A DNA stretch of 64,000 bases from Micromonospora sp. NBC_01699 (lineage in GTDB: Bacteria > Actinomycetota > Actinomycetes > Mycobacteriales > Micromonosporaceae). Position 1 is the first letter of the stretch; every line of letters begins with the position of its first letter. Made by a program: the position numbers and the translations under genes. Of the stretch, positions 1 to 24,166 are shown in pieces. The notes under the pieces are model-generated. The model was given only the letters and a program-made list of their open reading frames with translations, ran no database searches and had not been told where the DNA came from. The stretch lies in contig NZ_CP109199.1 of assembly GCF_036250065.1 (NCBI RefSeq), positions 4,836,001 to 4,900,000 of the forward strand, written 5' to 3'.

Positions 1-12783
<12,783 letters not shown>

Positions 12784-12785
12784 TG

Positions 12786-14760
12786 TTACTCCTTGTCACC
12801 ACGCATGGGCCGAAGCACCGGCCGGTTCGATTTCTGCTGTTGGCCGATCCGGCGCGCCAGGCCGGCCGCAGTGGGCGCCTGTAGGAGGGCGCGCAACGGC
12901 ACGTCAACGTCGAGCGCCGCCCGGATCCGGGCGAGGGCCCGGACCGCCAGCAGCGACTGACCGCCGAGGGCGAAGAAGTCGTCGTCGATGCCGACCCGGT
13001 CCAACCCGAGAACCTCGGCGAAGGCGGCACAGACCGCCTCTTCCCGGGGATCGGTCGGGGCGCCGCCGCCCGGCACCGGCGTCGGGGCGAAGTCCGGCAG
13101 GGGCAGCGCGCGGCGGTCGATCTTGCCGTTGGGGGTCACCGGCAGCGCGTCGAGCAGCACGACGGCGGATGGCACCATGTACGGCGGCAGCCGGTGCGCC
13201 ACGAACTGCCGTATCCGCTCGGCCACCTCGTCGTCGGCGAGGCCCATTGCGGAGGTGGCGGCGACGTCGGGCCAGTCGAGGCGCAGCCGGTGGCGCTCGG
13301 CCTCGTCCACGGTGTCGATCGCACTCAGCGGCGGGTCGCTGTCGTCGTCCGCCGCGGCCTGCAACGCGTCGACCAGGTTCCGCGTGGTGGTGCGCAGCAG
13401 CGCCGCCACCGTGTACGGGTCGATCGGCGCGGTGGCGTCGACGGTGAGCACCAGGGCGTCGCCGTCGTCGTCGACGGATGCGTTGACCGGGAACGTGCTG
13501 CGTTCCCGGGCGTGCAGCACCCGGATCCCGGTCGCCTCCGGGATCAGGTCGGGCTCGTCCGACGGGTCGGCGCCGTTGTTGTGCCGGTAGTTGAACAGGG
13601 CGGTGAACAGTGGGGTCTCGGCGGCGACGCCGCTGGCCCGTTGCGCGACGGCAAGCGGCGCGTGCTCGTGTTCGAGCAGGCCGGCAAGCTGGTCGCGCAT
13701 CGCCACCATCGCCGCCCGTACGGTCAGCTCGCCGGTGCGGACCCGCACCGGCAGGGTGTTGATGAATGGGCCGGGCACCCGGTCGGAGCCGGTGCCGGCG
13801 TTCATCCGCCCGAACAGCACCGTGCCGAACACCACGTCGTCCCGTCGGGCGAGGGTGGCGACGACCCGCGCCCAGGCGACGTGCAGCAGCGTGGCCGGGC
13901 TGACGCCCAGCGTTCGTGCGGTCTCGCGCAGCCGGTCGGCGAAGCCGGCCGGGAAGTGGAGCCGTTCCCTGGTCAGGTTGCTGCCGTCGCCCCGTACGTC
14001 GCGGATGCCGAACGGCACCGTCGGTTCGGTGACATCGCCGAGGAGCTCGGCGAAGTAGCGTTCGTGCTCCGTTTCGGCGACGGCGGTGCGGGCGTGCGCG
14101 ACGAAGTTTCGGAACGGCAGTGGAGCGGCGATCAGGTCGTCGCGGCCGGCGAGGATCGCCCGCACCTCGCCAAGCAGCACGTCGAGCGCGACGTGGTCCT
14201 GGATCATGTGATGGACCCGCAGCAACGCGTACCAGCCCGGCCCGTCGGGCGCCGCGGCGGCGTGGATGTCGAGCAGCGGGGCACGGTCGAGGTCCATGGC
14301 AAGCCCGGCGACGGCAGCCAGCACGACGACCGGGTCCTCGTCGGCGGCAAGCACTGTGTCGATCACCGGCAGGGTGACCCGTCGCCACACCACCTGCACC
14401 GGCTCCGGCAGCCCCTGCCAGACGATCGCGGTGCGCAGAACGTCGTGGCGGTCGACGACCCGGCGTAAGGCGTCGACGAACCGGTCGAGGTGGGCCCGAG
14501 TGTCGAACCCGACGGTGGTCGACATGATGTAGGCATCAATGCCGCCCTCGGCGAGTAGATGGTGGAAGAGGATGCCCTCTTGCAGCGGGGCGAGGGGATA
14601 GATGTCGGCGATGTTGCCGGCGCCGCCGTCGACGGTGGCGGCGATCCGGTCGACCTGCTCGACGGTCAGATCGACCAACGGCAGCATGTCCGGGGTGATC
14701 TCGGTGGCGTCGATGGGAATGGCATTGGCCGGCACATCGACCTGCCGGGCACCGCCGGTC
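12786..14760 (-). other. Module C4: dual E/C-(A remnant)-T, no functional A domain
   Basis: The dual domain is complete at its N-terminus ([12 protein letters not shown]) but its second core is [11 protein letters not shown], with Ala where the others have Gly. About 13290-13090 encodes only the last A-domain piece: a helix ([20 protein letters not shown]) and the A10 motif [10 protein letters not shown]. The T domain (GGQSL) is intact. Amino-acid loading must come from another protein, or the position is skipped. Confidence 0.9.
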
Positions 14761-17700
14761 ACCGCCAGCGCCGCCGGCGTCGGCGTCTGGAAGAACGCCC
14801 GTACGGACACCGACACCCCACGCCGACGCAACCAGTCGACCAGCCGCACCACCAGCAACGAATGCCCACCCAGAACAAAGAAATCGTCATCCACACCGAC
14901 CACTTCCAAGCCGAGGATCTCCGCGAACCCCGCACACAGCAATTCCTCACGCGCATTCACCGGTGGACGGCCGGAACCAACCCGGATCTGCGGGTCAGGC
15001 AGAGCGGAGCGGTCGAGCTTGCCGTTGGCGGTCACCGGCAACGCATCCAGCACCACCACCGCCGCAGGCACCATGTACTCCGGCAACCGCCGGCTCACGT
15101 ATTCCCGGACACCGGTACCGTCACCACCGACGACGTACGCGATCAGCTTGTCGTCGCGGACGATGACGGCGGCCTGGGTCACCTCCGGGTGCGCGGCCAC
15201 GGCGGCCTGCACCTCACCCAACTCGATCCGGAACCCACGCAGCTTCACCTGCTCATCCGTACGACCCAGATAGTCCAGTCGCCCGTCAGCGGTCCAGCGG
15301 ACCAGGTCACCCGTGCGATACAACCGCCCACCCGGCTCGTACGGATTGGCAACGAACCGCTCACCGGTCAACCCGGCCCGGTTCACATACCCCCGCGCGA
15401 GCTGCACACCAGCCAGATACAACTCCCCGGCCACACCCACCGGCACCGGCCGCAAACTGTGGTCGAGCACATACGTGCGGGTATTCGCGACCGGCTCACC
15501 GATCGTCACCCGCGCACCCGACTCACACCGAGCGGCGGTAACGTCAACCGACGCCTCCGTCGGCCCGTACAAATTATGCAGTTCAACATCGGGAAGCGCG
15601 GCCAGGAACCGATCCTGCACAGTGGCCGGCAGCGCCTCACCCGAACAAATCACCCGGGTAAGGACGCCACACCGGTCAGCGACCGGCAGGAACGCCTCCA
15701 GCATCGACGGCACAAAATGCACCGTCGACACCCGCTCAGCGTCAATCAACTCCGCCAGATACGCCGGATCACGATGACCCCCCGGACGCGCCACCACCAA
15801 AGTCGCGCCCTCCAACAACGGCCAGAAAAACTCCCACACCGACACATCGAAGGTAAACGGCGTCTTCTGCACCACCCGATCCGACTCCGTGAGTCCAAAC
15901 CGGTCCTGCATCCACCGCAACCGGTTCACAATCCCCGCATGCGAAACAACAACACCCTTCGGCCGACCCGACGACCCCGACGTGAACAACACATACGCCG
16001 GATGATCCGGACGCGGACGCGCACGCACCGGCGGCGCCGACGACGACGGCGCCTCGTCGACCCCGACCCGGGCCACACCCAACGGCAGCACCGACGCGCA
16101 CTCCGGCGAGGTCACCACCGCCACCGGCAACGCGTCAGCCAACATCACCGCCACCCGCTCCACCGGATACTCGGGATCAACCGGCAAATACGCCCCACCC
16201 GCCTTCAGCACACCCAACAACGCCACCACCAGATCAGCACCACGCGGCAGACACACCCCCACCACCGACTCCGGACCCACACCACGCCCCACCAACACCC
16301 GCGCCAACCGCTCCGCCCGCGCATCCACCTCCGCATACGTCAACGACTCGCCCTCGAAGACCACCGCCACCGCCGCCGGCGACGCCACCACCCGCGCACC
16401 GAACAACGAAACCAGCGTGTCGCCCGCCGGATACACCACCGACGTGTCATTCCAGTCGATCAACAGGCGCGCACGCTCGTTGCCGTCGAGGACGTCCACG
16501 GCGCCTACCCGTACGGTCGGGTCGGCGACCACGGTGCGCAGCACCCGGACGAACCGTTCGCCGAGTTGGTGTACCGAGGCCGGATCGAACAGGTCGGCGG
16601 CGCCGATCAGTTCGCCGCGCAGGCCCTGCGGTTGCCGGGCGGGACCGTACTCCTCGGTGATGCCGAGCTCCAGGTCGAACTTTGCGGTCCGGGCCTCCGA
16701 CCCGACGTGACCGGTGTCGACGTCGGTCAGTTCGAGTACCGCCGCCGCCTGATTCTGCACCGTCAACATCACCTGAAACAACGGATGCCGCGCCAACGAC
16801 CGCACCGGCGACAACTCCTCCACCAACCGCTCAAACGGCACATCCTGCCGCTCAAACGCCGCCAAATTCGACTCCCGCACCCGCCCCAACAACTCCACAA
16901 ACGACGGATCCCCCGACACATCACCCCGCAACACCAACGTATTAACAAAAAACCCCACCAAATCATCCAACGCCTCATCCACCCGACCCGCCACCGCCGT
17001 ACCGATCGGCACATCCACCCCCGCACCCATTCGCGACAACAACACCACCAACGCACCCTGAACCACCATCGCCACCGTCACACCCTGCACCCGAGCAAGC
17101 CCCACCACCGCCGCGTGAACCTCAGCCGACACCACCAACGACACCCCATGACCCCGAAAACTCGGCACCACCGGACGCAACCGATCCACCGGCAAACCCA
17201 ACTCCTCCGGCAACCCAGCCAAAGCCTCCCGCCAAAAACCCAACTGCCGCGACAACACACTCCCCGGATCCGACTCCACACCCAACAACTCCCGCTGCCA
17301 CACCGCAAAATCCGCATACTGCACCCGCAACGGCAACCACCCCGGCACCCCACCGGCCACCCGCGCCGCATACGCCACCGAAAGATCCCGCGCCAACGGC
17401 ACCAACGACCACCCATCAGCCGCCACATGATGCACCACCACCACCAACACCGACCCACCAAACAACCACGCCCGCAACGGCACCTCAACCGACAAATCAA
17501 ACGGACGACCAATTACCTCCGACAACTCCCCCACCGGACCATCGACAACCCCCAACCGCCAATCCAACTCCCCCACCGGAACAACCCGCTGAAACGGCTC
17601 ACCATCAACCACCGGAAACACCGTACGCAACACCTCATGCCGACCCAACACATCCCGCAACGCCAACTCCAACGCCAACACGTCCACCCCATCCAGCCGC

Positions 17701-20700
17701 AACACAAACGGCATGTGATAGACCCCGGACGACCCCTCCAACTGATTCACAAACCACAACCGACGCTGCGCGAACGACAAACCCACCCGCGACCCACGCA
17801 CCACCGGAACCACCACCGGACGCGCGACCGCCACCGACGACAACCGCACCGCCAACCGCCCCGGCGTCGACGCCTCAAACAACACCCGCAACGACACCTC
17901 CACCCCCAACACCACCCGCACCCGACCAACCAACCGCACCGCCAACAACGAATGCCCACCCAACACAAAAAAATCGTCATCCACCCCCACCACATCCCGA
18001 CCCAACACCTCAGCAAACACCACACACAACAACTCCTCACGCGGCGTCAACCCCACCCGACCCACACCACCACCAGCCTCAACCACCGGCACCGGCAACG
18101 CCTTACGATCGACCTTGCCGTTCGACGTCAACGGCAAACAATCCAACAACACCACCACCGACGGCACCATGTACTCCGGCAACCGCCCCGCCACAAACCC
18201 CCGCACACCCTCAACATCAAAACCCGCCCCACCCGCAACCACATACGCCACCAACCGCCGCTCACCCGGACTATCCTCACGCACCACCACACACACCTGC
18301 TCCACACCCGGACACACCGCCACCACCGCCTGCACCTCACCCAACTCAATCCGAAACCCACGAATCTTCACCTGATCATCAACCCGACCCCCGAACACCA
18401 ACTCACCATCCACCGTCCACCGCACCAAATCACCAGTCCGATACATCCGCTCACCAAACCCAAACGGACACGCCACAAACCGCTCCCCAGTCAACCCAGC
18501 ACGCCCCACATAACCCCGCGCCAACTGCGACCCCGCGATATACAACTCACCCACCACACCCACCGGCACCGGCACCAACGCGGCATCCAGGACGAACGCC
18601 CGGCTGTTGGGCAGCGGCCCGCCGAACGGCACCGGGCCGTCGGCGCAGCCCGGGTCGATCCGGCCGGCGGCCATGATGACGGTGGCCTCGGTCGGCCCGT
18701 ACGCGTGCACCAGGTGCCGGCCCCGCGCCCATCGGGCGGCCAGGGCCGGGTCGACGACCTCGGAGCCCACCACCATTGCCTCGATGTCGGTGAACTGCGC
18801 CGGGTCCAGCACAGCCAGCAGCGACGGCACCACGCTGGCTGAGCGCACTCCATTCTCGGTGACCAGCCGGTGCAGCAACTCCGGCTCCGACCGCTCCGCC
18901 GCTGAGGCGATGAACAGGGTGCCACCGCAGGCGAGGGTGACCGCCACGTCGAGTACGGAGGCGTCGAAGCTGAACGAGGCGAATTGCAGGACGGGAATTC
19001 CGGGTCGTACCCGCAGCACCGACGCGAACACCGACACGAGGTTGGACAGGCCGCCGTGCGGGACGCACACGCCCTTGGGCCGTCCGGTTGAACCGGAGGT
19101 GTAGATGACGTACGCCGCCCCGCCGGGCGCCGGGGCGGTAGGCAGCGCGACGTCGGCGAGGTCGTCCGGTAGCGGCGCATCGACGACGACCGGGTCGACG
19201 TCGTCCGGCAGCACGTTGGCGCACGACGACGCGGTCAGCACCACGCGCGGCCGGGCATCGGAGACGAGGTAGGCGATGCGCTCGGCCGGATATTCCGGAT
19301 CGATCGGCAGGTACGCGCCGCCGGCCCGCCAGACGGCCAGGATCGCCACCACCATGTCGAGTCCGCGGGGCAGGCAAAGCCCGACGACAGTCTCCGGTCC
19401 GACGCCGCGGGCCGCGAGCAGCCGGGCGAGCCGGTCGGCCCGGGTGGCAAGTTCGGCGTACGACAGCGCGGCGCCCTCGTGCACCGCGGCCGGCGCCTCC
19501 GGCGTACGGACCACCTGTCGGCGGATCAGCTCCGGCACCGGGATGCCGGCGAAGTCCGCAGCGGTGTCGTTCCACTCCTCGATCACCCGGCGCCGTTCGG
19601 CGTCGTCGAGGACCTTCACCGCGCGCAGCGGCGGGTCGGTGTCGCCGTCGAGAGCGGCCCGGAGCCGGGTCACCAGGTCGTCGACCGTGGTGACGATGAG
19701 CCGGCCCAGGGCGTCGACGTCGATCGGCGCCACCGCGTCGACGGAGACGCTCGCGTCGTCGCCGTCGTCGTCGACGGAGACGGTCAGCGGGTAGTTGTTG
19801 CGCTCGTGGGCGTAGACCACCCGGATGCCGCCGTCGCCGTCGCCGGTGGGGTCGGCAGCGGCCGTATTCCGCCGGTAGTTGAAGATCGACGTGAACAGCG
19901 GGGTGTCGGCTGGTACGCCGCTGACCCGCTGCGCGACGGCGAGCGGGGCGTGTTCGTGTTCGAGTAGGGCGGCCAGCTGGTCGCGCATGGTGGCGACCGC
20001 GTCGCGTACGCCGGTGTCGCCGGTCCGTACCCGGACCGGCAGGGTGTTGATGAACGGGCCGGGCACCCGGTCGGCGCCGGCGCCGGCGTTCATCCGACCG
20101 AACAGGACCGTGCCGAACACCACGTCCTCGCGGCCGGAGACAACGGCGAGCGCCCTCGCCCAGGCGACGTGCAGGACGGTCGCGGGACTCGCGCCGAGCC
20201 GTCGGGCGATCTCGCGCAGCCGGCCGGCCAGTCCGGGCGGGAACGGGGTGCGACCGCGCGCCGGGTACAGATCGCTGCGGACTTCCGGCACCCCGAACGG
20301 CACGGTCGGCTCGTCAACGTCGCCCAGCAGTGCGGCAAAGTACCGCTCGTGCTCCTCCTGAGGGACGCCGGCGCGGGCCTGGGCGACGAAGTCGCGGAAC
20401 GGCGGCGCGGGCGGCAGTTCGTCGCCCCGGCCGGCGAACAGCGTCCGCACCTCGTCGAGAACGACGTCGAGGCCGGTGTGATCCTGGACGAGGTGGTGGA
20501 CACGGACCAGCACCAGCCACCGGTCGTCGCCGGGGATCCGGGCGGTGAACAGGTCCATCAGCGGCGCTCGCCCCAGGTCGATCCGCGACCCGCCGGCCCG
20601 GACCAGCTCTGCGACCGGGTCGTCGCCGTCGGGGTCGAGGGTCACCTGCTGGACCCGGAGGGTGGCTTGCCGCTGGACGACCTGGACGGGTTCGGGCAGG

Positions 20701-21122
20701 CCGTCCCAGACGATCGAGGTGCGGAAGATGTCGTGCCGGTCGACGATTCGGCGCAGCGTGTCGACCAGCCGGTCGACGAGTGCGTGGGCGTCCAGCTCGA
20801 TGACGGTGGGCAGGACGTAGGTGTCCGGTCCGTCGCCGGCCAGCAGATGGTGGAACAGCAAACCCTCCTGTAACGGAGCCAGGGGATAGATGTCAGCGAT
20901 ATTCGCGGCACCACCATCGACGCTGACAGCGATCCGATCAATCTGCTCGACGGTCAGCTCAACCAGCGGCAACATATCCGGAGTAATCCCAGTGGCACCG
21001 ACCGGAATCCGATTCGCCGGCACCTCCACCTGCCGAACACCAACACTAGCCGCCAACGCACCCGGAGTAGGAGTCTGAAAAACGCCCGCACCGACACCAC
21101 CACACCACGCCGACGCAACCAC
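12786..21122 (-). CDS. NRPS-C, 3' fragment: dual E/C-A-T, C-A(Ser)-T, dual E/C-(A remnant)-T
   Basis: This continues NRPS-C after the frameshift. The apparent first residues (before FQTPTP) are out of frame, and no ribosome site supports an independent start, so I treat it as the rest of the same gene. In repaired numbering: C2 dual E/C-A(DALSVGAVIK)-T about 1047-2124; C3 C-A(Ser)-T 2125-3134; C4 dual E/C, A-domain remnant, T 3135-3793. Module C4 lacks motifs A1-A8 and keeps only the end of an A domain. The C-terminus is [12 protein letters not shown], like the ends of A and B. TAA is followed after two bases by the NRPS-D ATG, and the NRPS-D ribosome site overlaps the last two codons, so C and D are translationally coupled. 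Confidence 0.93.
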   Translation of the reverse strand: MVASAWCGGVGAGVFQTPTPGALAASVGVRQVEVPANRIPVGATGITPDMLPLVELTVEQIDRIAVSVDGGAANIADIYPLAPLQEGLLFHHLLAGDGPDTYVLPTVIELDAHALVDRLVDTLRRIVDRHDIFRTSIVWDGLPEPVQVVQRQATLRVQQVTLDPDGDDPVAELVRAGGSRIDLGRAPLMDLFTARIPGDDRWLVLVRVHHLVQDHTGLDVVLDEVRTLFAGRGDELPPAPPFRDFVAQARAGVPQEEHERYFAALLGDVDEPTVPFGVPEVRSDLYPARGRTPFPPGLAGRLREIARRLGASPATVLHVAWARALAVVSGREDVVFGTVLFGRMNAGAGADRVPGPFINTLPVRVRTGDTGVRDAVATMRDQLAALLEHEHAPLAVAQRVSGVPADTPLFTSIFNYRRNTAAADPTGDGDGGIRVVYAHERNNYPLTVSVDDDGDDASVSVDAVAPIDVDALGRLIVTTVDDLVTRLRAALDGDTDPPLRAVKVLDDAERRRVIEEWNDTAADFAGIPVPELIRRQVVRTPEAPAAVHEGAALSYAELATRADRLARLLAARGVGPETVVGLCLPRGLDMVVAILAVWRAGGAYLPIDPEYPAERIAYLVSDARPRVVLTASSCANVLPDDVDPVVVDAPLPDDLADVALPTAPAPGGAAYVIYTSGSTGRPKGVCVPHGGLSNLVSVFASVLRVRPGIPVLQFASFSFDASVLDVAVTLACGGTLFIASAAERSEPELLHRLVTENGVRSASVVPSLLAVLDPAQFTDIEAMVVGSEVVDPALAARWARGRHLVHAYGPTEATVIMAAGRIDPGCADGPVPFGGPLPNSRAFVLDAALVPVPVGVVGELYIAGSQLARGYVGRAGLTGERFVACPFGFGERMYRTGDLVRWTVDGELVFGGRVDDQVKIRGFRIELGEVQAVVAVCPGVEQVCVVVREDSPGERRLVAYVVAGGAGFDVEGVRGFVAGRLPEYMVPSVVVLLDCLPLTSNGKVDRKALPVPVVEAGGGVGRVGLTPREELLCVVFAEVLGRDVVGVDDDFFVLGGHSLLAVRLVGRVRVVLGVEVSLRVLFEASTPGRLAVRLSSVAVARPVVVPVVRGSRVGLSFAQRRLWFVNQLEGSSGVYHMPFVLRLDGVDVLALELALRDVLGRHEVLRTVFPVVDGEPFQRVVPVGELDWRLGVVDGPVGELSEVIGRPFDLSVEVPLRAWLFGGSVLVVVVHHVAADGWSLVPLARDLSVAYAARVAGGVPGWLPLRVQYADFAVWQRELLGVESDPGSVLSRQLGFWREALAGLPEELGLPVDRLRPVVPSFRGHGVSLVVSAEVHAAVVGLARVQGVTVAMVVQGALVVLLSRMGAGVDVPIGTAVAGRVDEALDDLVGFFVNTLVLRGDVSGDPSFVELLGRVRESNLAAFERQDVPFERLVEELSPVRSLARHPLFQVMLTVQNQAAAVLELTDVDTGHVGSEARTAKFDLELGITEEYGPARQPQGLRGELIGAADLFDPASVHQLGERFVRVLRTVVADPTVRVGAVDVLDGNERARLLIDWNDTSVVYPAGDTLVSLFGARVVASPAAVAVVFEGESLTYAEVDARAERLARVLVGRGVGPESVVGVCLPRGADLVVALLGVLKAGGAYLPVDPEYPVERVAVMLADALPVAVVTSPECASVLPLGVARVGVDEAPSSSAPPVRARPRPDHPAYVLFTSGSSGRPKGVVVSHAGIVNRLRWMQDRFGLTESDRVVQKTPFTFDVSVWEFFWPLLEGATLVVARPGGHRDPAYLAELIDAERVSTVHFVPSMLEAFLPVADRCGVLTRVICSGEALPATVQDRFLAALPDVELHNLYGPTEASVDVTAARCESGARVTIGEPVANTRTYVLDHSLRPVPVGVAGELYLAGVQLARGYVNRAGLTGERFVANPYEPGGRLYRTGDLVRWTADGRLDYLGRTDEQVKLRGFRIELGEVQAAVAAHPEVTQAAVIVRDDKLIAYVVGGDGTGVREYVSRRLPEYMVPAAVVVLDALPVTANGKLDRSALPDPQIRVGSGRPPVNAREELLCAGFAEILGLEVVGVDDDFFVLGGHSLLVVRLVDWLRRRGVSVSVRAFFQTPTPAALAVTGGARQVDVPANAIPIDATEITPDMLPLVDLTVEQVDRIAATVDGGAGNIADIYPLAPLQEGILFHHLLAEGGIDAYIMSTTVGFDTRAHLDRFVDALRRVVDRHDVLRTAIVWQGLPEPVQVVWRRVTLPVIDTVLAADEDPVVVLAAVAGLAMDLDRAPLLDIHAAAAPDGPGWYALLRVHHMIQDHVALDVLLGEVRAILAGRDDLIAAPLPFRNFVAHARTAVAETEHERYFAELLGDVTEPTVPFGIRDVRGDGSNLTRERLHFPAGFADRLRETARTLGVSPATLLHVAWARVVATLARRDDVVFGTVLFGRMNAGTGSDRVPGPFINTLPVRVRTGELTVRAAMVAMRDQLAGLLEHEHAPLAVAQRASGVAAETPLFTALFNYRHNNGADPSDEPDLIPEATGIRVLHARERSTFPVNASVDDDGDALVLTVDATAPIDPYTVAALLRTTTRNLVDALQAAADDDSDPPLSAIDTVDEAERHRLRLDWPDVAATSAMGLADDEVAERIRQFVAHRLPPYMVPSAVVLLDALPVTPNGKIDRRALPLPDFAPTPVPGGGAPTDPREEAVCAAFAEVLGLDRVGIDDDFFALGGQSLLAVRALARIRAALDVDVPLRALLQAPTAAGLARRIGQQQKSNRPVLRPMRGDKE
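12789..12794 (-). promoter_or_regulatory. Ribosome binding site of NRPS-D inside the end of NRPS-C
   Basis: AAGGAG forms the last Lys-Glu codons of NRPS-C and lies five bases before the NRPS-D ATG (12783). The TAA stop is between them. This layout favours translational coupling. Confidence 0.85.
14765..17790 (-). other. Module C3: C(LCL)-A(Ser)-T
   Basis: The C core is HHVAADGWS. The pocket is DVWHISLVDK (Ser). The N-terminal half of this A domain differs from the other Ser domains ([18 protein letters not shown]...), while its central specificity region is near-identical to them, suggesting subdomain exchange. A dual E/C domain follows, predicting D-Ser. Confidence 0.85.
17795..21025 (-). 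other. Module C2: dual E/C-A(DALSVGAVIK)-T
   Basis: The dual domain has HHLLAGDG and the core [11 protein letters not shown]. The A pocket is the same as A5, so the unknown residue is used twice. From about 18540 down to the T domain the codon use switches abruptly. The next C is LCL. Confidence 0.77.
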
Positions 21123-21988
21123 TCCACCAACCGCACCACCAACAACGAATGCCCACCCAACACAAAAAAATCGTCATCAACCCCCACACCATCCACACCC
21201 AACAACTCAGCAAACCCCGCACACACCAACTCCTCCCGCACATTCACCGGCGCCCGACCCCCACCCCCAGACCACACCGGCACCGGCAACCGCCCACGAT
21301 CCAACTTCCCATTAACCGTCAACGGCAACGCATCCAAAACCACCACCGCCGCCGGCACCATATACCCCGGCAACCGCCGAGCCACCTCCCCCAACACCAC
21401 CCCCGACAACCCCACCAAATCCACCCCACCCACCGGAACCACATAAGCCACCAACCGCACATCACCCCGAACATCCTCACGCACCACCACCACCGCCCGC
21501 GACACCAACCCCACCGCCGCAACCACCGCCTCCACCTCACCCAACTCAATCCGAAAACCCCGAACCTTCACCTGATCATCAACACGACCCACAAACTCCA
21601 ACCGACCACCACCACTCCACCGCGCCACATCCCCACTCCGATACATCCGCCCACCCAAACCACCAAACGGACACGCCACAAACCGCTCACCAGTCAAAGC
21701 AGCCCGCCCCAAATAACCCCGCGCCAACTGCCCACCCGACACATACACCTCACCCACCACACCCGGCGGCACCGGCCGCAACCCCGCATCAAGCACAAAC
21801 ACCCGCAACCCCGGCAACCCCCGACCCACCACACTCCCCCCACCACCCGAACCCACCCGCTCAAACGTCACATGCACCGTCGTCTCAGTAATCCCATACA
21901 TATTCACCATCACCGGCCCACCACCACCATGACGAACGAACCAACCCCCCAACCGACCCGGATCCAACGCCTCCCCACCAAACACCAC
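20806..21988 (-). repeat. Copy 1 of a >1.18-kb A(Thr)-T-dual E/C cassette
   Basis: By eye it matches 62817-64000 with only the single-base difference at 21078-21082. It covers the end of the Thr A domain, the T domain and the first part of the dual domain. The partner runs off the window, so the repeat may be longer. Confidence 0.9.
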
Positions 21989-24166
21989 CACCCGCAACAA
22001 CGACCCATCCAACAAATCCATCACCCCATAAAACGCCGACGGCGTCTGACTCAACACCGTCACCCGCTCCCGCACCAACAACGCCGCGAACTCCCCCGGC
22101 GACCGCGACACCTCAAACGGCACCACCACCACCCGACCACCATGCAACAACGCACCCCACAACTCCCACACCGAAAAATCAAACGCCGCCGAATGAAACC
22201 ACGACCACACATCAGCACCATCGAACCCACCAAACAACCCCGCCGCACCCGCAAACAACCCCACCACATTCCCATGCGTAACCGTCACACCCTTCGGCCG
22301 ACCCGTCGACCCCGACGTATAAATCACATACAACGAATGATCCACCAACACCGACACCGGCAACGCAACCGGCAACCCCGCCAACTCCGCGACGACCTCC
22401 ACATCGTCCAGCACAACCACCGGCACCGGGCAATCAACCAACACCCCCACAGTCGCCGCCGAAGCCAACACCACCACCGGCCCCGAATCCTCCAACATGT
22501 ACCCAACCCGCTCCACCGGATACCGCGGATCAACCGGCACATACGCACCCCCCGCACGCACCACCGCCAACATCGCCACCACAAACTCCGAACCCCGACC
22601 CAACACCAAAGCAACCCGCGACTCCGGACCCACCCCACAACCCACCAACAAACTCGCCAACCGACCCGCCCGCTCATCCAACTCGCCATACGTCAACCCC
22701 ACACCATCCGCCACCACCGCCACCGCACCCGGCGCCCCCGCCACCACCGCCGCAAACAAGTCACCCACCGACACCGCCGGCACCACCACCGGCACCGAAT
22801 TCCACTCCACCAACACCCGCCGACGCTCAACATCATCCAAAACATCCACCGAAGACAACCGACGACCGACATCGGCCACCACCACGCCCAGCAGCCGGAC
22901 GTACCAGATGACCAGGCGCTCGACGGTGGCCCGCTCGAACAGGTCGGCGGCGCCGACGACCGCCCCGTGCAACCCGGCCGGCATGCCGGCCGGGTCGACG
23001 GTCTCGGCGGCGTTGATCTCAAGATCGAACTTCGCCGCGCCCGGTCCGGCCGACAAGCGCCCGGTGGTGACGCCGGACATCGCCAGGTCGGAGTCGGCGT
23101 TGTTCTGCACGGTCAGCATCACCTGGAACAGCGGGTGCCGGGCCATCGACCGCGCCGGCGACAACTCCTCCACCAGCCGCTCGAACGGCACGTCCTGATG
23201 CTCGAACGCGGACAGCCCGGTCTCCCGCACCCGGGCCAGCAGCTCGGCGAAGGTCGGATCGCCGGACAGGTCGGTGCGCAGCACGAGAGTGTTGACGAAG
23301 AAGCCGATCAGGTCGTCGAGCGCCTCGTCGGTGCGCCCGGCGACCGCGGTGCCGATCGGCACGTCGGCGCCGGCCCCCAGCTTGGACAGCAGTACGGCGA
23401 GGGCAGCCTGCAACACCATGAACACGGTGACGCCCTCGGTGCGGGACAGCTCCACGATCCGGGCGTGCACGTCGGCGGGTACCCACAGCGGCACGGCGTG
23501 TCCCCGGTGGGTGGCCTCGGCCGGCCGTGGGTGGTCCGCGGGCAGGGCAAGTTCCTCGGGTACGCCGTCAAGGGCGGTCTGCCAGTAGCCGAGCTGCCGG
23601 GACACCACGCTGTCCGGATCGGACTCCGCGCCGAGCAGCTCCCGCTGCCACAGGGCAAAATCGGCGTACTGCACCGGCAGCGGCGCCCAGTCCGGGGCGC
23701 GGCCCTCGCGCCGCGCGGCGTACGCGGTGGAGACGTCGCGGCCGAGCGGTTCCATCGACCAGCCGTCGCCGGCGATGTGGTGCAGGACCACCACCAGGAC
23801 CGAGTCGGTCGGGCCGGCGCACACCAGCGAGCCGTGCACCGGCACGTCGGTGGCCAGGTCGAAGGTGTGCGCGGCGGCCACCGCGACCGCCGCGTCGAGC
23901 CCGTCGGGTGCGACGTCGACCACGTGCAGGTCCCAGTCCAACTCGGCGACGTCGAGGACCTGCTGGTACGGCTCGCCGTCGACAGTCGGGAAGACCGTAC
24001 GGAGCACCTCGTGGCGGTCCAGCACGTCCCGCAGGGCCGCCCGCAGCGCGGCGACGTCTACGCCGCCGGAGAGATGCAGCACGATCGGCATGGTGTACGT
24101 CGTGCCGACATCGCCCAGTTGGGCGATGAACCACAGCCGGCGCTGCGCAAACGACAACGGGATCAT
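20954..24166 (-). CDS. NRPS-C, 5' fragment: C-A(Thr)-T ending in a frameshift
   Basis: This is the first reading frame of NRPS-C (1070 residues). It starts [16 protein letters not shown] with a GGAAGG ribosome site at 24174-24179, one base overlapping the NRPS-B stop. It encodes an LCL condensation domain (HHIAGDGWS), an A domain with pocket DFWSVGMVHK (Thr-like) and a WLRRRG-type T domain. After the T domain the frame turns into Arg/Leu/Cys-rich nonsense and stops at 20954. The cause is a run of five A (plus strand, 21078-21082) where the near-identical copy at 63089-63094 has six. With one base restored the frame joins the next fragment to give a single protein of 3793 residues. As it stands this fragment would end after a T domain and could not deliver its chain normally. 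Confidence 0.85.
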   Translation of the reverse strand: MIPLSFAQRRLWFIAQLGDVGTTYTMPIVLHLSGGVDVAALRAALRDVLDRHEVLRTVFPTVDGEPYQQVLDVAELDWDLHVVDVAPDGLDAAVAVAAAHTFDLATDVPVHGSLVCAGPTDSVLVVVLHHIAGDGWSMEPLGRDVSTAYAARREGRAPDWAPLPVQYADFALWQRELLGAESDPDSVVSRQLGYWQTALDGVPEELALPADHPRPAEATHRGHAVPLWVPADVHARIVELSRTEGVTVFMVLQAALAVLLSKLGAGADVPIGTAVAGRTDEALDDLIGFFVNTLVLRTDLSGDPTFAELLARVRETGLSAFEHQDVPFERLVEELSPARSMARHPLFQVMLTVQNNADSDLAMSGVTTGRLSAGPGAAKFDLEINAAETVDPAGMPAGLHGAVVGAADLFERATVERLVIWYVRLLGVVVADVGRRLSSVDVLDDVERRRVLVEWNSVPVVVPAVSVGDLFAAVVAGAPGAVAVVADGVGLTYGELDERAGRLASLLVGCGVGPESRVALVLGRGSEFVVAMLAVVRAGGAYVPVDPRYPVERVGYMLEDSGPVVVLASAATVGVLVDCPVPVVVLDDVEVVAELAGLPVALPVSVLVDHSLYVIYTSGSTGRPKGVTVTHGNVVGLFAGAAGLFGGFDGADVWSWFHSAAFDFSVWELWGALLHGGRVVVVPFEVSRSPGEFAALLVRERVTVLSQTPSAFYGVMDLLDGSLLRVVVFGGEALDPGRLGGWFVRHGGGGPVMVNMYGITETTVHVTFERVGSGGGGSVVGRGLPGLRVFVLDAGLRPVPPGVVGEVYVSGGQLARGYLGRAALTGERFVACPFGGLGGRMYRSGDVARWSGGGRLEFVGRVDDQVKVRGFRIELGEVEAVVAAVGLVSRAVVVVREDVRGDVRLVAYVVPVGGVDLVGLSGVVLGEVARRLPGYMVPAAVVVLDALPLTVNGKLDRGRLPVPVWSGGGGRAPVNVREELVCAGFAELLGVDGVGVDDDFFVLGGHSLLVVRLVEWLRRRGVVVSVRAFFRLLLRVRWRLVLVFGRWRCRRIGFRSVPLGLLRICCRWLS
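21030..24166 (-). other. Module C1: C(LCL)-A(Thr)-T
   Basis: The pocket reads D235 F236 W239 S278 V299 G301 M322 V330 H331; Thr is normally DFWNIGMVHK. The A-T part belongs to a cassette shared with NRPS-A. A dual E/C domain follows, predicting D-Thr or D-allo-Thr. Confidence 0.82.
21078..21082 (-). other. One-base deletion (A5 instead of A6) breaking NRPS-C
   Basis: On the minus strand the codons should read GCG TTT TTT CAG, as in the copy at 63089-63094, giving A-F-F-Q. Here one T is missing and the frame changes to A-F-F-R-L. Flanking sequence is near-identical for over a kilobase. A sequencing or assembly error in a repeat is the simplest explanation; a real inactivating mutation is possible. 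Confidence 0.9.

Noticed and set aside
21078-21082. Programmed ribosomal frameshifting in NRPS-C
   Set aside because: The site (GCG TTT TTC) is not a classic slippery heptamer, no stimulatory structure is evident, and the homologous copy reads in frame without any shift.
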